Translations under genes and position numbers: made by a program
The notes under the pieces: model-generated
The model's input: only the letters and a program-made list of their open reading frames with translations
Told to the model about the DNA's origin: nothing
Databases searched by the model: none
Shown: piece by piece, positions 7,754-15,466 of the stretch
How the letters are laid out: every line of letters begins with the position of its first letter
Numbering within the stretch: position 1 is the first letter of the stretch
Origin: Streptomyces sp. YPW6
GTDB taxonomy: Bacteria > Actinomycetota > Actinomycetes > Streptomycetales > Streptomycetaceae
Reading direction: 5' to 3'
Assembly (NCBI RefSeq): GCF_018866325.1
Contig: NZ_CP076457.1
Location: 806,001 to 870,000 of the forward strand
Length of the DNA stretch: 64,000 nt

Positions 7754-8155
7754 CAGAGGAGTGCGCGGAAGGGGTTGGCGTCAGGAACAGGCTCCGGCTG
7801 CTTGACCGGTGCCGGGGCCAGTGTGGGGGTCTGCCTCGGGCTGACGGTTCGTCTTCGGGGACGTGGCCCCCTTGGTGGTCCGCACGGTGTCCTGGACGGA
7901 GCGTCGGACCAGACGGAAAGCGACCGCCAGGATCTCTTCCGTGATGGACTCGGAGCACTCGGAAGTGGCCAGACAGGCAGCGACCCTGAGTGCCTGCTCT
8001 GCGGGCCGCTCGATGAACACCGCCTGCTCCTCCGGCAGCGTCTCGCCCAGGATGCGGGCGTAGCTGCGGACGATGCGCCACAGGGGGCGGGCGTCCTCGG
8101 TGAGGGCAATGACGCGGGGGCGTGCGGTGGCCCAGGTGCAGGCGTCGGCTCCGCG
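7754..8155 (-). pseudogene. remnant of a replication/transfer-type gene
   Basis: The minus strand from about 8155 encodes a protein-like stretch (PRVIALTEDARPLWRIVR, ERPAEQALRVAACLA, SITEEILAVAFRLVRRSV) that resembles the C-terminal helical part of DUF3987/primase-helicase-like proteins of actinobacterial elements. There is no start codon for it: the frame runs upstream into the tRNA. Near 7840 the sensible reading moves to another frame, giving a proline-rich tail (APAPVKQPEPVPDANPFRAL) that stops at 7754-7756. It therefore appears truncated at the N-terminus and frameshifted. The family assignment is weak; the loss of function is clear. Confidence 0.5.
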
Positions 8156-8394
8156 CGGTGGCGCACCCTGCGTACCCGGTTGAAGCTGCCGGAGGACTTC
8201 CGGATTCACGACTGGAGGCGCAGGAAGGTCACGAACGATCTGGAGGCCTGGGAGAACCCCGTGGAGTCTCCGCGAACGTCCGGCACCACGCGCCTGGCTA
8301 CACCATGGCCCGGAACGGGCACTCACGTAAGGACGGAGCGCGGAAGCTCGCCGCCTCCGCTGCGGGCCGAATCGGCCTGTCATCCCTGGTCTGA
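8154..8394 (+). pseudogene. tyrosine recombinase (integrase) C-terminal remnant
   Basis: The plus strand next to the tRNA encodes, in one frame, LRTRLKLPEDFRIHDWRRRK (8169 onward), matching the H-x-x-R box of tyrosine recombinases. In the next frame it continues APGYTMARNGHSRKDGARKL and stops at 8392-8394, as expected for the region with the catalytic tyrosine. A frameshift near 8260-8275 separates the two, and nothing of the N-terminal or catalytic core is left: the fragment abuts the oppositely oriented 7754-8155 remnant. Position about 90 bp from the tRNA attachment site supports the call. It cannot be active. Confidence 0.65.
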
Positions 8395-8448
8395 CCTGGG
8401 GGATCTCTCGGCTGTTGGTCACGTGGTTGGTCACGCCAGAGCCTGGAA

Positions 8449-8476
8449 AAGCAAAAAACCCCTGATCAACAGGGGT
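8449..8476 (-). terminator. rho-independent terminator of tRNA-Leu
   Basis: On the minus strand ACCCCTG/CAGGGGT pairs (8470-8476 with 8458-8464) around a 5-base loop and is followed by a run of six T residues (bases 8453-8458 read as A on the plus strand). It lies 7 bases beyond the tRNA CCA end. Because it is inside the integrated element, it was probably supplied by the element. Confidence 0.85.
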
Positions 8477-8482
8477 CTTAGC

Positions 8483-8570
8483 TGGTGTCCGAGGGGGGAC
8501 TTGAACCCCCACGCCCGATAAAGGGCACTAGCACCTCAAGCTAGCGCGTCTGCCATTCCGCCACCCGGAC
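8483..8570 (-). tRNA. tRNA-Leu (anticodon GAG)
   Basis: An 88-base class II tRNA with encoded CCA. The acceptor stem GTCCGGG (5', from 8570) pairs with CTCGGAC, the anticodon stem CTAGC/GCTAG holds the loop TTGAGGT (anticodon GAG, reading CUC and CUU), a long variable arm is present, and the T arm contains GGTTCAAGTCC. CCA is at 8483-8485. Its 3' end served as the attachment site of the element to the left. Confidence 0.97.
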
Positions 8571-8734
8571 AAGGTGTCTGCCGTTCGCGGTGTGTTCCCC
8601 GCGGCGACATGGAAAACCATACCAGGGGTTCGGCGTGCCCTTCACCCGCATATCCGGTGGTCAGTGCGGTGCGGCGGGCCGGCGGGCGGTCGGCCTCCCC
8701 GGTCGGCGGCGGTCGCGGGGCTACCTTCGCGTGC

Positions 8735-10039
8735 ATGAGTGATCGCGGCTACCGCCGGCCCCGCCCGCTGTCCCCCCTGCGCGAGCATCTGCGCGACACG
8801 TTCTGGTTCGCCCCGACCATGGGGTTCGTCTGTGTGATCGTCCTGTGGCTGATCGCCGCCGAGGCGGACGAGGAGATCGTCTCCCTGTTCCAGCGGGAGG
8901 AGGCGTACGACGAGCTGGCCGAGCTGATCTCGTTCTCGCAGGACGCGAAGACCATCGTCACCACGGTCAGCTCGGCGATGATGACCTTCATCGGTGTCGT
9001 CTTCAGCATCTCGATGGTCGCGGTGCAGATGGCCAGCGGCCAGCTGACGCCCCGGGTCGTACGGATCTTCGTCAGAAGCCGGATCAGCAAGCTCACGCTG
9101 ACGGTGTTCCTGGGGACCTTCCTGGGGTCGCTCCTGGTGCTCTCCTCGTACGAGAGCGAGACCGACCCGCGCCGGGTGGTGTCGGTCCCGCTGGTGCAGA
9201 GCCTGCTCATCCTGGTGCTCGTCGGGACCAGTCTGCTGCTGTTCGTCGTCTACGTCAGCTCCACGCTGCGGCTGATGCAGGTGGGGCCGGTCGTCGACCG
9301 GATCGCGCGGGACTCGTTCCGGGTCCTCGGCCGCATGCCGCGGGGGCCGCGGGCGGACGGCGAGGTCGGGGCCGAAACGGCGCGAGTCGCGTACGAGGGG
9401 CGGGCCGGGGTGCTGCGGGACGTGAACACGGCACGGCTGGTCCGGGCCGCGCGGCGGCAGGGGGTCGTGTTGCGGGTGATCCCGCGGATCGGGGACTTCG
9501 TCGTGCCGGGGACGCCGATGCTCGCCGTTCACGGCGGGACCGTACCTCCCCGGCACCGGCTGCGGTACGCCGTCTCCGTCTCGGTGGAACGCACACTGCA
9601 CCAGGACCTGGCGTTCGGGCTCCGGCAGCTCGCGGACATCGCGCTGCGCGCGCTTTCGCCGTCCGTGAACGATCCGACCACCGCTGTGCAGTGCCTCGAC
9701 CGGATGGTGCAGTTCCTCGCGGCCGTGGCGGATCTGCCGCTCGGCACCGTCCATCACCGGGACGGGGCCGGGTGGGTGCGGTTGGTGCAGGACGGTCCGG
9801 GCTGGGAGGACCTGGTGGACCTCGCCTTCGAGGAGATCCGCTGGTGTGTCACCGGCAGCCCTCAGGTCAGCCGGCGGCTCATGGCGGGACTCGATGATCT
9901 GCTGCTGATCGTCCCCGAGGAGCGGAGGACGTCCCTGGCCAGACACCGTGAACTGCTCGTCCAGACCATGGAGCGCTCGGTTCCGGTGTCCGCCGACCGC
10001 GCGTTCGCCCTGCTTCCGGACCGGCAGGGCATCGGGTAG
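8735..10039 (+). CDS. DUF2254 family membrane protein
   Basis: Integral membrane protein of 434 residues. Four hydrophobic segments lie in the first 190 residues (starting TMGFVCVIVLWLIAA, AMMTFIGVVFSISMVAV, LTVFLGTFLGSLLVL and LLILVLVGTSLLLFVVYV). The second contains the characteristic GVVFSISMVAVQMASGQLTP. The soluble C-terminal half contains ALSPSVNDPTTAVQCLDRM, the hallmark of DUF2254 proteins. The start is ATG 8735; the frame extends further upstream but that part overlaps the tRNA promoter region. It is monocistronic and ends at a strong bidirectional hairpin. Family function is unknown; an ion-related role has been suggested only from topology. Confidence 0.92.
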   Translation: MSDRGYRRPRPLSPLREHLRDTFWFAPTMGFVCVIVLWLIAAEADEEIVSLFQREEAYDELAELISFSQDAKTIVTTVSSAMMTFIGVVFSISMVAVQMASGQLTPRVVRIFVRSRISKLTLTVFLGTFLGSLLVLSSYESETDPRRVVSVPLVQSLLILVLVGTSLLLFVVYVSSTLRLMQVGPVVDRIARDSFRVLGRMPRGPRADGEVGAETARVAYEGRAGVLRDVNTARLVRAARRQGVVLRVIPRIGDFVVPGTPMLAVHGGTVPPRHRLRYAVSVSVERTLHQDLAFGLRQLADIALRALSPSVNDPTTAVQCLDRMVQFLAAVADLPLGTVHHRDGAGWVRLVQDGPGWEDLVDLAFEEIRWCVTGSPQVSRRLMAGLDDLLLIVPEERRTSLARHRELLVQTMERSVPVSADRAFALLPDRQGIG

Positions 10040-10083
10040 GGCGGAGGCGGGACCCGGCACGGACGGGCCCGGTGCGCGGTACT

Positions 10084-10118
10084 GCCCGGCCCGCCGGAAC
10101 CCCTTCGGCGGGCCGGGC
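10084..10118. terminator. bidirectional terminator hairpin
   Basis: A perfect 13-bp inverted repeat (arm GCCCGGCCCGCCG, 10084-10096 and 10106-10118) with a 9-base loop lies between the convergent DUF2254 gene and the ebo-type operon. It should end transcription from both sides. Confidence 0.85.
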
Positions 10119-10126
10119 CGCGTGCG

Positions 10127-11215
10127 TCAGTCGCCGCAGCGGCCCTCGCGCAGCGAGTGCAGGTGCTCGCTGGACTTCCGGGCGAAGGCGAGGGAATCCA
10201 CCGGGTTGTCGTGCTCGGCCTGCCAGTGGTGGTAGGTCCGGCCGTGATGCGTCCGCCGCGTGACCTCGGACAGGAACGTCCTGTAGTCGATGTCCCCGTC
10301 GCCCACGTCCGACATGCGGTAGCCGTCGCGGGTCGTCTCGTCGCGCACCCCGTCCTTGACGTGGAAGAGGGGGTAGCGGTTCGGGTGCTTGAGGACGTAC
10401 CTCAGCGGGTCGAGCGGGGCCGGGGTGCCGTCCACCCGCTTGCCGAAGCGGAACTGGGCGCAGTACGCCCAGTAGATGTCCATCTCCAGGTAGACGAGAT
10501 CCGGGTCGGTCTCGGCGAGCAGGACGTCGTAGAGGCGGACGTTCGGCTTGTCGGTCGCGAAGGAGAACTCCTCCGCGTGGTTGTGCTGGTAGAACTTCAT
10601 GCCCCGTTTGCGGGCGGCGGCGCCGTACTCGTTGAAGTCGTCGGCCGCGCGCTTCCAGCCGTCCACGGTGGAGCCGTACCGGAACGGTCCTGAGGCCGTG
10701 CCGATGTGCTTGAGGCCGAGCGCCTGGGCGTCGTCGAGGACCTTCTCCAGGTTCTGGGCGAAGGTGTACGCGCCGGGGTTGTTGTCGTCGTAGTAGCCGA
10801 CGTGGCTGCCGATCGGGTTGAGGCCGTGGTCCCGGGCCAGCCGCTTGAGCCGGTCCAGGGTGATGGGGCCGGCCGAGCCCTGGGTGTAGCCCGCGAGTTC
10901 GATCTCGTCGTAGCCGTACTTCTCCAGTTCGGCGAAGACCGGCGCGAAGCCCAGCGTGGAGATCTGGTCGCGGAGGCTGTAGAGCTGGATGCCGAGACGG
11001 CCGGGGGGCAGGACGGGCTTGCCCTTTCCGTGGCCATGGCCGTGTCCGTGATCGTGGTCCTGCCCGTGGCCGTTGCCGTGGCCGCGGCCCCGGTCGGCGG
11101 CCTGGGCGCTCGCGGTGCCGATGATCGTGGCGGCGGTGGCTCCGGCGGCGACACCGAGGATGTTGCGGCGGCTCAGTCTGCGGGCGAGTTCGGTGTCCTT
11201 GGCGGTGCGGCTCAT
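10127..11215 (-). CDS. Tat-exported sugar phosphate isomerase/epimerase-like TIM-barrel protein
   Basis: Exported AP endonuclease family 2/xylose isomerase-like TIM-barrel protein, 362 residues. The start ATG 11213-11215 follows AAGGGAG. The leader has a twin-arginine motif (SRRNILGVAAGATAATIIG) ending AQAA, then a His/Gly-rich linker (GHGNGHGQDHDHGHGHGHG) that could bind metal. The barrel starts at LGIQLYSLRDQI. Likely metal ligands include Glu in VYLEMDIYWA and His in LFHVKDG and NHAEEF. It is the last gene on the strand of the ebo-type operon, 76 bases after eboF. Such secreted members are often found with Gfo/Idh/MocA and DUF1080 proteins in sugar oxidation loci, both of which occur 9-15 kb away. 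Exact substrate unknown. Confidence 0.88.
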   Translation of the reverse strand: MSRTAKDTELARRLSRRNILGVAAGATAATIIGTASAQAADRGRGHGNGHGQDHDHGHGHGHGKGKPVLPPGRLGIQLYSLRDQISTLGFAPVFAELEKYGYDEIELAGYTQGSAGPITLDRLKRLARDHGLNPIGSHVGYYDDNNPGAYTFAQNLEKVLDDAQALGLKHIGTASGPFRYGSTVDGWKRAADDFNEYGAAARKRGMKFYQHNHAEEFSFATDKPNVRLYDVLLAETDPDLVYLEMDIYWAYCAQFRFGKRVDGTPAPLDPLRYVLKHPNRYPLFHVKDGVRDETTRDGYRMSDVGDGDIDYRTFLSEVTRRTHHGRTYHHWQAEHDNPVDSLAFARKSSEHLHSLREGRCGD

Positions 11216-11291
11216 GTTCGGGTGTCTCCCTTGGTTGCCTGGCGGGGTGAGTGGTGCGGTGCGTGCGGTGCCGGGCGCGTGACGGGGATGG

Positions 11292-12710
11292 TCAGTGCAG
11301 TCCGGCAAGCTGGAGGAGCAGGGACTTCACGTCGGTGGCCCTGACCCGGTCGGTGAACGCGTGGGGGGTGGAGCAGAGGATGAGCGGACCTTCGTCGTCG
11401 CTCTCGGGGAGGCGGCCGTGGCTGCCGCGGACGGGTGAGGGGTCCAGGGGGACGACCGCCATGCGGTAGCGCATGCCGAGCTTCTTGCGGGCGACCGCCG
11501 AGACGGCCTTGACCCGGACGTAGGGGTCCTGGGGGTCCATGAAGAGCTCGACGGGGTCGTAGCCGGGCTTGCGGTGGATCTCGACGAGCTGGGCGAAGTC
11601 GGGGGCACGTGCGTCGTCGAGCCAGTAGTAGTACGTGAACCACGCGTCCTTCTCCGCGACGGCGACGAGCTCGCCGGAGCGCGGGTGGTCCAGGTGGTGC
11701 GCCTTCTTGCCCTCGTCGTCGAGGAGCTGATCGATGCCGGGCAGGTCCGCGAGGGCGGCCCGGGCCGCCTCCAGGTCCTCGGGGCGGCGTACGTAGATGT
11801 GGGCGAGCTGGTGGTCGGCGACGGCGAAGGCCCGGGAGGCCATCGGGTCCAGGTATTCCATGCCGTCCTGGGTGTGGACCTCCAGCAGGCCCGCCCGGCG
11901 CAGCGCCCGGTTGATGTCGACGGGCCTGCTCACCCGGGTGATGCCGTACTCGGAGAGCGCCACGACCGTGCGGCCTTCGGCCCGCGCGTCCGCCAGCAGC
12001 GGGGCGATCGCCCGGTCCAGGTCGGCGGCGGACCGGTGGGAGCGGGGGTCGTCGGGGCCGAAGCGCTGGAGGTCGTAGTCCAGGTGCGGCAGATAGCAGA
12101 GGGCGAGGTCGGGGGTGCGGGTGGCGATGATGTGGCGGGTGGCGTCGATGATCCACTGGGAGGAGACGAGGTCGGCGCCGGGGCCCCAGAAGTGGAAGAG
12201 GGGGAAGGTACCGAGTCTGTCGGTCAGTTCGTCGTGCAGGGCGGGCGGCCGGGTGTAGCAGTCGGGTTCCTTGCGGCCGTCGGCGTAGTAGACGGGGCGC
12301 GGGGTGACGGTCCAGTCGGTGTCGGCGCCCATCGCGTACCACCAGCAGATGTTGGCGACCGTGTAGCCGGGGTGGGCGCGGCGGGCGGCGTCCCACAGTT
12401 TGTCGCCCTCGACGAGGCCGTTGTGCTGCCGCCACAGCAGGACGTCGCCGAGCTCGCGGAAGTACCAGCCGTTGGCGACGATGCCGTGCTCGGCGGGCAT
12501 CGCGCCGGTGAGGAAGGTCGACTGGGCCGCGCAGGTGACGGCGGGCAGGACGGTGGAGAGGGGGGCCTGCGCGCCCTGCTTCCCGAGGGACCGGAGGTTC
12601 GGCATGTGGGCCAGCAGGCGCGGGGTGAGGCCGACGACGTCGAGGACGAGGAGGGGGGTGGGACCGCCGGTTGCGCGTGCGGTGGCCGTGCCGGGGTCGG
12701 GCGCGCTCAT
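11292..12710 (-). CDS. eboF: EboF-like alkaline phosphatase superfamily/nucleotide pyrophosphatase-type protein
   Basis: Cytoplasmic phosphodiesterase/phosphatase-like protein of 472 residues. The early region LLVLDVVGLTPRLLAHMPNL and AVTCAAQSTFLTGAMPAEHG shows the metal-binding Asp and the Thr/Ser nucleophile region of type I phosphodiesterases; later metal ligands are seen in YLPHLDYDLQRFGPD and AVADHQLAHIYV. Its start overlaps the stop of the EboE gene by four bases (ATGA). In cyanobacterial ebo clusters an enzyme of this superfamily (EboF) is encoded with EboA, B, C and E, and the same set is present here. Substrate not established; a phosphorylated or lipid-linked intermediate of the pathway is likely. 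Confidence 0.85.
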   Translation of the reverse strand: MSAPDPGTATARATGGPTPLLVLDVVGLTPRLLAHMPNLRSLGKQGAQAPLSTVLPAVTCAAQSTFLTGAMPAEHGIVANGWYFRELGDVLLWRQHNGLVEGDKLWDAARRAHPGYTVANICWWYAMGADTDWTVTPRPVYYADGRKEPDCYTRPPALHDELTDRLGTFPLFHFWGPGADLVSSQWIIDATRHIIATRTPDLALCYLPHLDYDLQRFGPDDPRSHRSAADLDRAIAPLLADARAEGRTVVALSEYGITRVSRPVDINRALRRAGLLEVHTQDGMEYLDPMASRAFAVADHQLAHIYVRRPEDLEAARAALADLPGIDQLLDDEGKKAHHLDHPRSGELVAVAEKDAWFTYYYWLDDARAPDFAQLVEIHRKPGYDPVELFMDPQDPYVRVKAVSAVARKKLGMRYRMAVVPLDPSPVRGSHGRLPESDDEGPLILCSTPHAFTDRVRATDVKSLLLQLAGLH

Positions 12711-13882
12711 GGCAGCTCCTTGAGGCCGAGGTCGACCAGGAGGTCGCGGGCGAGGGTGAGTTCGGCGGCGATGCCGTCGGCGAGCTGGGTACGGGTGCGG
12801 GGCCGCAGCTCCGCGGGCAGCGCCTGCCAGGTGTACGTCTCGACCTCCAGGTGCCGGGTCAGCGGCGCGGGTCCGCCGACCAGCCGGGCGAGCGTGTCCC
12901 GGAGCACGGGGAGCGTCGAGGTCAGCGGGGGCGCCGGGGGTGCGTGCAGCGGTACGTGGAAGTGGGCGCGCCAGGGGGTGGAGTCCGGGAGCGCCCGGCC
13001 GGCGACGGCCTCGTCCAGGTCGTCGGTGCCGCGCAGGCCAGCCGCGGTGCTGGTGCGGGTCTGGTGCAGGAAGCGGGGCTCGGCGAACGCGCCGAGCGCG
13101 GCGCGGACCTCGGGCAGGTGCGGGTGCTCGGCGTGCAGGGCGGCGGAGAGCTGGGACTTGACGATGCGGACACCCGCGCCGGACAGGGCGTCGAGCGCGG
13201 TCGCGGGGTCCTCGAAGGAGGTGGCGAGGTGGCAGGTGTCGACGCAGATGCCGATGCGCTCGTGGCCGACCTCGGTGAGCGGGGCGATCGCGTCGGCGGT
13301 GGTCTCGACGGTGCAGCCCGGTTCCGGTTCGAGGCCGACGCGGATGGATGAGCCGGTCGTCTCGGCCAGGGCGTCGAGGCGCTGGGCGAGGGTGGTGAGG
13401 GCGGAGCGCGCCGCGCGGGCCGCCTCGGGGTCGCTGTCGTAGGGGGTGCGCCAGGCGAGGGGCAGGGTGGAGATCGTGCCCTCGGTGGCGTCGTCCGGGA
13501 GCAGGGCGGCCAGCAGGCGGGCGAGGTCGGTGGTGTGGGCGAGGCGGTCGGGTTCGGTCCAGTCCGGCCGGTAGACCCGGTATTTGACCTCGTCCGCGCC
13601 GAACCCTTCGTACGGGAAGCCGTTGAGCGTGACCACTTCGAGGCCGCGGCTGTCGAGTTCGGAGCGGAGGGCGCGCAGTTCGGCGGGGTCGTTGATCAGG
13701 GTGCGGGCGGCGTCCCGGGCGAGCCAGAGGCCGATGCCGAGCCGGTCCCGGCCGAGGCGGCGGCGGACGGGTTCGCAGTGGTCGCGGAGCTGGGCGCGGA
13801 CGCCGTCGAGGGTTTCGGCGGGGTGGACGTTGGTGCAGTAGGCGAGATGGACGGTGGAGCCGTCCGAGTGGCGGAAGCGCAT
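12707..13882 (-). CDS. eboE: metabolite traffic protein EboE, TIM barrel
   Basis: A 391-residue xylose-isomerase-like TIM-barrel protein. It starts MRFRHSDGSTVHLAYCTNVH, the conserved opening of EboE proteins, and keeps VVTLNGFPYEGF, VGLEPEPGCTVE (metal Glu) and ICVDTCHLATSF (metal Asp and His), then HFHVPLHAPP near the C-terminus. It follows eboB with an 8-base gap and overlaps eboF by four bases. In Nostoc the ebo genes are needed to move the scytonemin monomer from cytoplasm to periplasm; the biochemical activity of EboE is unknown. Conserved metal ligands suggest it is an enzyme. Confidence 0.9.
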   Translation of the reverse strand: MRFRHSDGSTVHLAYCTNVHPAETLDGVRAQLRDHCEPVRRRLGRDRLGIGLWLARDAARTLINDPAELRALRSELDSRGLEVVTLNGFPYEGFGADEVKYRVYRPDWTEPDRLAHTTDLARLLAALLPDDATEGTISTLPLAWRTPYDSDPEAARAARSALTTLAQRLDALAETTGSSIRVGLEPEPGCTVETTADAIAPLTEVGHERIGICVDTCHLATSFEDPATALDALSGAGVRIVKSQLSAALHAEHPHLPEVRAALGAFAEPRFLHQTRTSTAAGLRGTDDLDEAVAGRALPDSTPWRAHFHVPLHAPPAPPLTSTLPVLRDTLARLVGGPAPLTRHLEVETYTWQALPAELRPRTRTQLADGIAAELTLARDLLVDLGLKELP

Positions 13883-13889
13883 GGCCGCC

Positions 13890-14738
13890 TCACTCCCCGC
13901 CGCGCAGGACGGAGTTGCCCTCGTGGAGCGGGTCGGGGGTGAGCACGTCCAGCCGGAGGCGGCCGCTCTGGCCGTAGAAGGCGACGGGGTTGCGCCACAG
14001 GACCTGGTCGACGTCGTCCTCGGTGAAGCCGGCCTTCAGCATCGCGTCGGCGACCTTGCGGGTCTTGAGGGGGTCGCTGTTCCCCCAGTCGGCGGCCGAG
14101 TTGACGAGCATCTTCTCGGTGCCGTGGTTCTGGAGGATGGTGACCATGCGGTCCTCGTCCATCTTGGTGTCCGGGTAGATGGAGAACCCGGACCAGCAGC
14201 CGCTGTCAGTGGCGGCCTTTACGGTGGTCTCGTTGAGGTGGTCGAGCAGGACGAGCTCCGGGGGGAGGTCCGATTCGCGGATGACGTCGATGGTGCGGTG
14301 GAGACCGGCGAGCTTGTCGCGGTGCGGGGTGTGGACGAGGGCGGGCAGCCCGTGGTCGACGGCGAGCTGGAGCTGGGCGGCCAGCGCGTGGTCCTCGGCC
14401 GGGGTCATCGAGTCGTAGCCGATCTCGCCGACGGCGACGACGGAGTCCTTCACGAGGTAGCGGGGCAGCGCGTCCAGGACGGGGATGCAGCGGGGGTCGT
14501 TGGCCTCCTTGGGGTTGAGGGCGAGCGTGCAGTGGTGGGCTATGCCGTACTGGGAGGCGCGGAAGGGCTCCCAGCCGAGCAGCGCGTCGAAGTAGTCGAA
14601 GAAGCTGGCGGGCGAGGTGCGGGGCTGGCCGAGCCAGAAGGAGGGCTCGACGAGTGCGCGGACGCCCGCGTCGTACATCGCCCGGTAGTCGTCGGTGGTG
14701 CGCGAGGTCATGTGGATGTGGGGGTCGAAGATGCGCAT
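13890..14738 (-). CDS. eboB: EboB-like TatD-family metal hydrolase
   Basis: A 282-residue TIM-barrel amidohydrolase. The two-metal site can be followed: FDPHIHM (H-x-H), VGEIGYDS (Glu), LVHTPHRDK (His), LLDHLNETT (His) and VNSAADWG (Asp). Start ATG overlaps the eboA stop by one base. Compared with DNase TatD proteins it has a longer insert around WLGQPRTSPASFFDYFDALL and belongs to the EboB type found in ebo operons. Hydrolysis of a phosphoester, lactone or amide in the pathway is possible; DNase activity is not implied. Confidence 0.88.
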   Translation of the reverse strand: MRIFDPHIHMTSRTTDDYRAMYDAGVRALVEPSFWLGQPRTSPASFFDYFDALLGWEPFRASQYGIAHHCTLALNPKEANDPRCIPVLDALPRYLVKDSVVAVGEIGYDSMTPAEDHALAAQLQLAVDHGLPALVHTPHRDKLAGLHRTIDVIRESDLPPELVLLDHLNETTVKAATDSGCWSGFSIYPDTKMDEDRMVTILQNHGTEKMLVNSAADWGNSDPLKTRKVADAMLKAGFTEDDVDQVLWRNPVAFYGQSGRLRLDVLTPDPLHEGNSVLRGGE

Positions 14739-15466
14739 CAGGACTCCTCCGTGGGGGCGGGGGCTGCGGTCGGGTCGGCCGGGTGGCCGCCCTCGCCGGC
14801 CGGGGCGCTGCTGTCCAGGGCATGCCCCAGGACCGTGCGCAGGTCTTCGGGGACGGGGCGGCCCGCCGCGGTGCGTTCGGCGGCGAAGTCGCGGAGCATG
14901 CGGCCGAGTTCGGCGTCACCCCGGGCCCGGCTTCCCAGCCGGGCGACGGCCGTGACGGGTACCTCGGTGAACAGGCACTTCAGCACGGCGTGCCGCCAGG
15001 CGTGCGGGTCGAGGTGGTCGGCGGCGTAGGGGCCGACGGCTGCGGCGACCAGCCGGGTGTCGTTGGCGCGCAGGGCGTCCTCGACGAGTGGGAGGGCGGT
15101 GTCGCCGAGGTCGAGGAGGTGCAGGGTGAGCAGGACGGCGCGGCGTTCGGCGGCGGTGCCCTGTTCGTAGAGCCGGGTGACGGAGGTCAGCGGGGCGCGG
15201 GCCTCGACGAGCAGGAGGGAGCGTACGGAGTCGGCGTGCTCGGGTCCGCAGTGCCGGCCCGCAGTGGCGTAGCGCAGCTCCCAGGACGGGAAGGCGTAGG
15301 GGCTCGCCTCGCGGCGGGGGGCATCGTGCACGGCCCCCACATCGTGCGCGGCCTCGGCATCGTGCGCGGCCTCGGCATCGTGCGCGGCCTCGGCCAGGGC
15401 CTCGTCCAGCCAGGCGCGGGCGGCCCCGCCGAGTTCGGCCTCCAGTTCCTTGCGGGACTTCAGCAC
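14738..15466 (-). CDS. eboA: EboA domain-containing protein
   Basis: A 242-residue protein of the EboA type, mainly helical, starting LKSRKELEAELGGAARAWLD. Characteristic segments are ASPYAFPSWELRYATAGRHC, ARAPLTSVTRLYEQGTAAER and the double run DHLDPHAWRHAVLKCLF. No catalytic motif is visible. Near residues 25-50 an 18-bp tandem repeat encodes four copies of an AAHDAE-like hexapeptide, an insertion not needed for the fold. Its start overlaps the stop of the upstream TIM-barrel gene by seven bases. EboA is essential in ebo loci but of unknown function. Confidence 0.88.
   Translation of the reverse strand: MLKSRKELEAELGGAARAWLDEALAEAAHDAEAAHDAEAAHDVGAVHDAPRREASPYAFPSWELRYATAGRHCGPEHADSVRSLLLVEARAPLTSVTRLYEQGTAAERRAVLLTLHLLDLGDTALPLVEDALRANDTRLVAAAVGPYAADHLDPHAWRHAVLKCLFTEVPVTAVARLGSRARGDAELGRMLRDFAAERTAAGRPVPEDLRTVLGHALDSSAPAGEGGHPADPTAAPAPTEES
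15322..15393 (-). repeat. 18-bp tandem repeat inside eboA
   Basis: Four head-to-tail 18-bp units begin at 15322, 15340, 15358 and 15376 (consensus CATCGTGCGCGGCCTCGG). The last three are identical, the first diverged. Being a multiple of three, copy changes would alter only the number of hexapeptides in EboA. Confidence 0.9.

Larger units (their letters stand above)
5192..8506. mobile_element. decayed integrative element at tRNA-Leu(GAG)
   Basis: A 3.3-kb segment is bounded by a 24-bp direct repeat: the tRNA fragment at 5192 and the intact tRNA 3' end at 8483. Just inside both ends lie three shared words in direct orientation (TCTGACCTGGGG, ACGCCAGAG, GTTGGTCACGTG), probably arm-type integrase sites. 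A frameshifted tyrosine-recombinase C-terminus (8154-8394) sits next to the tRNA, the usual place for an integrase, and a broken gene resembling a replication protein is fused to it (7754-8155). Intact cargo consists of an XRE regulator, a glycine-rich-domain-like protein and a methyltransferase. The cargo codon use is less G/C-extreme than the flanks. Without a working integrase it should be immobile. Confidence 0.8.

Noticed and set aside
7715..8521. 268-codon plus-strand frame across the right end of the element
   Set aside because: Only about 35 codons (from about 8160) resemble an integrase; the rest is antisense to the replication-type remnant and runs into the tRNA.
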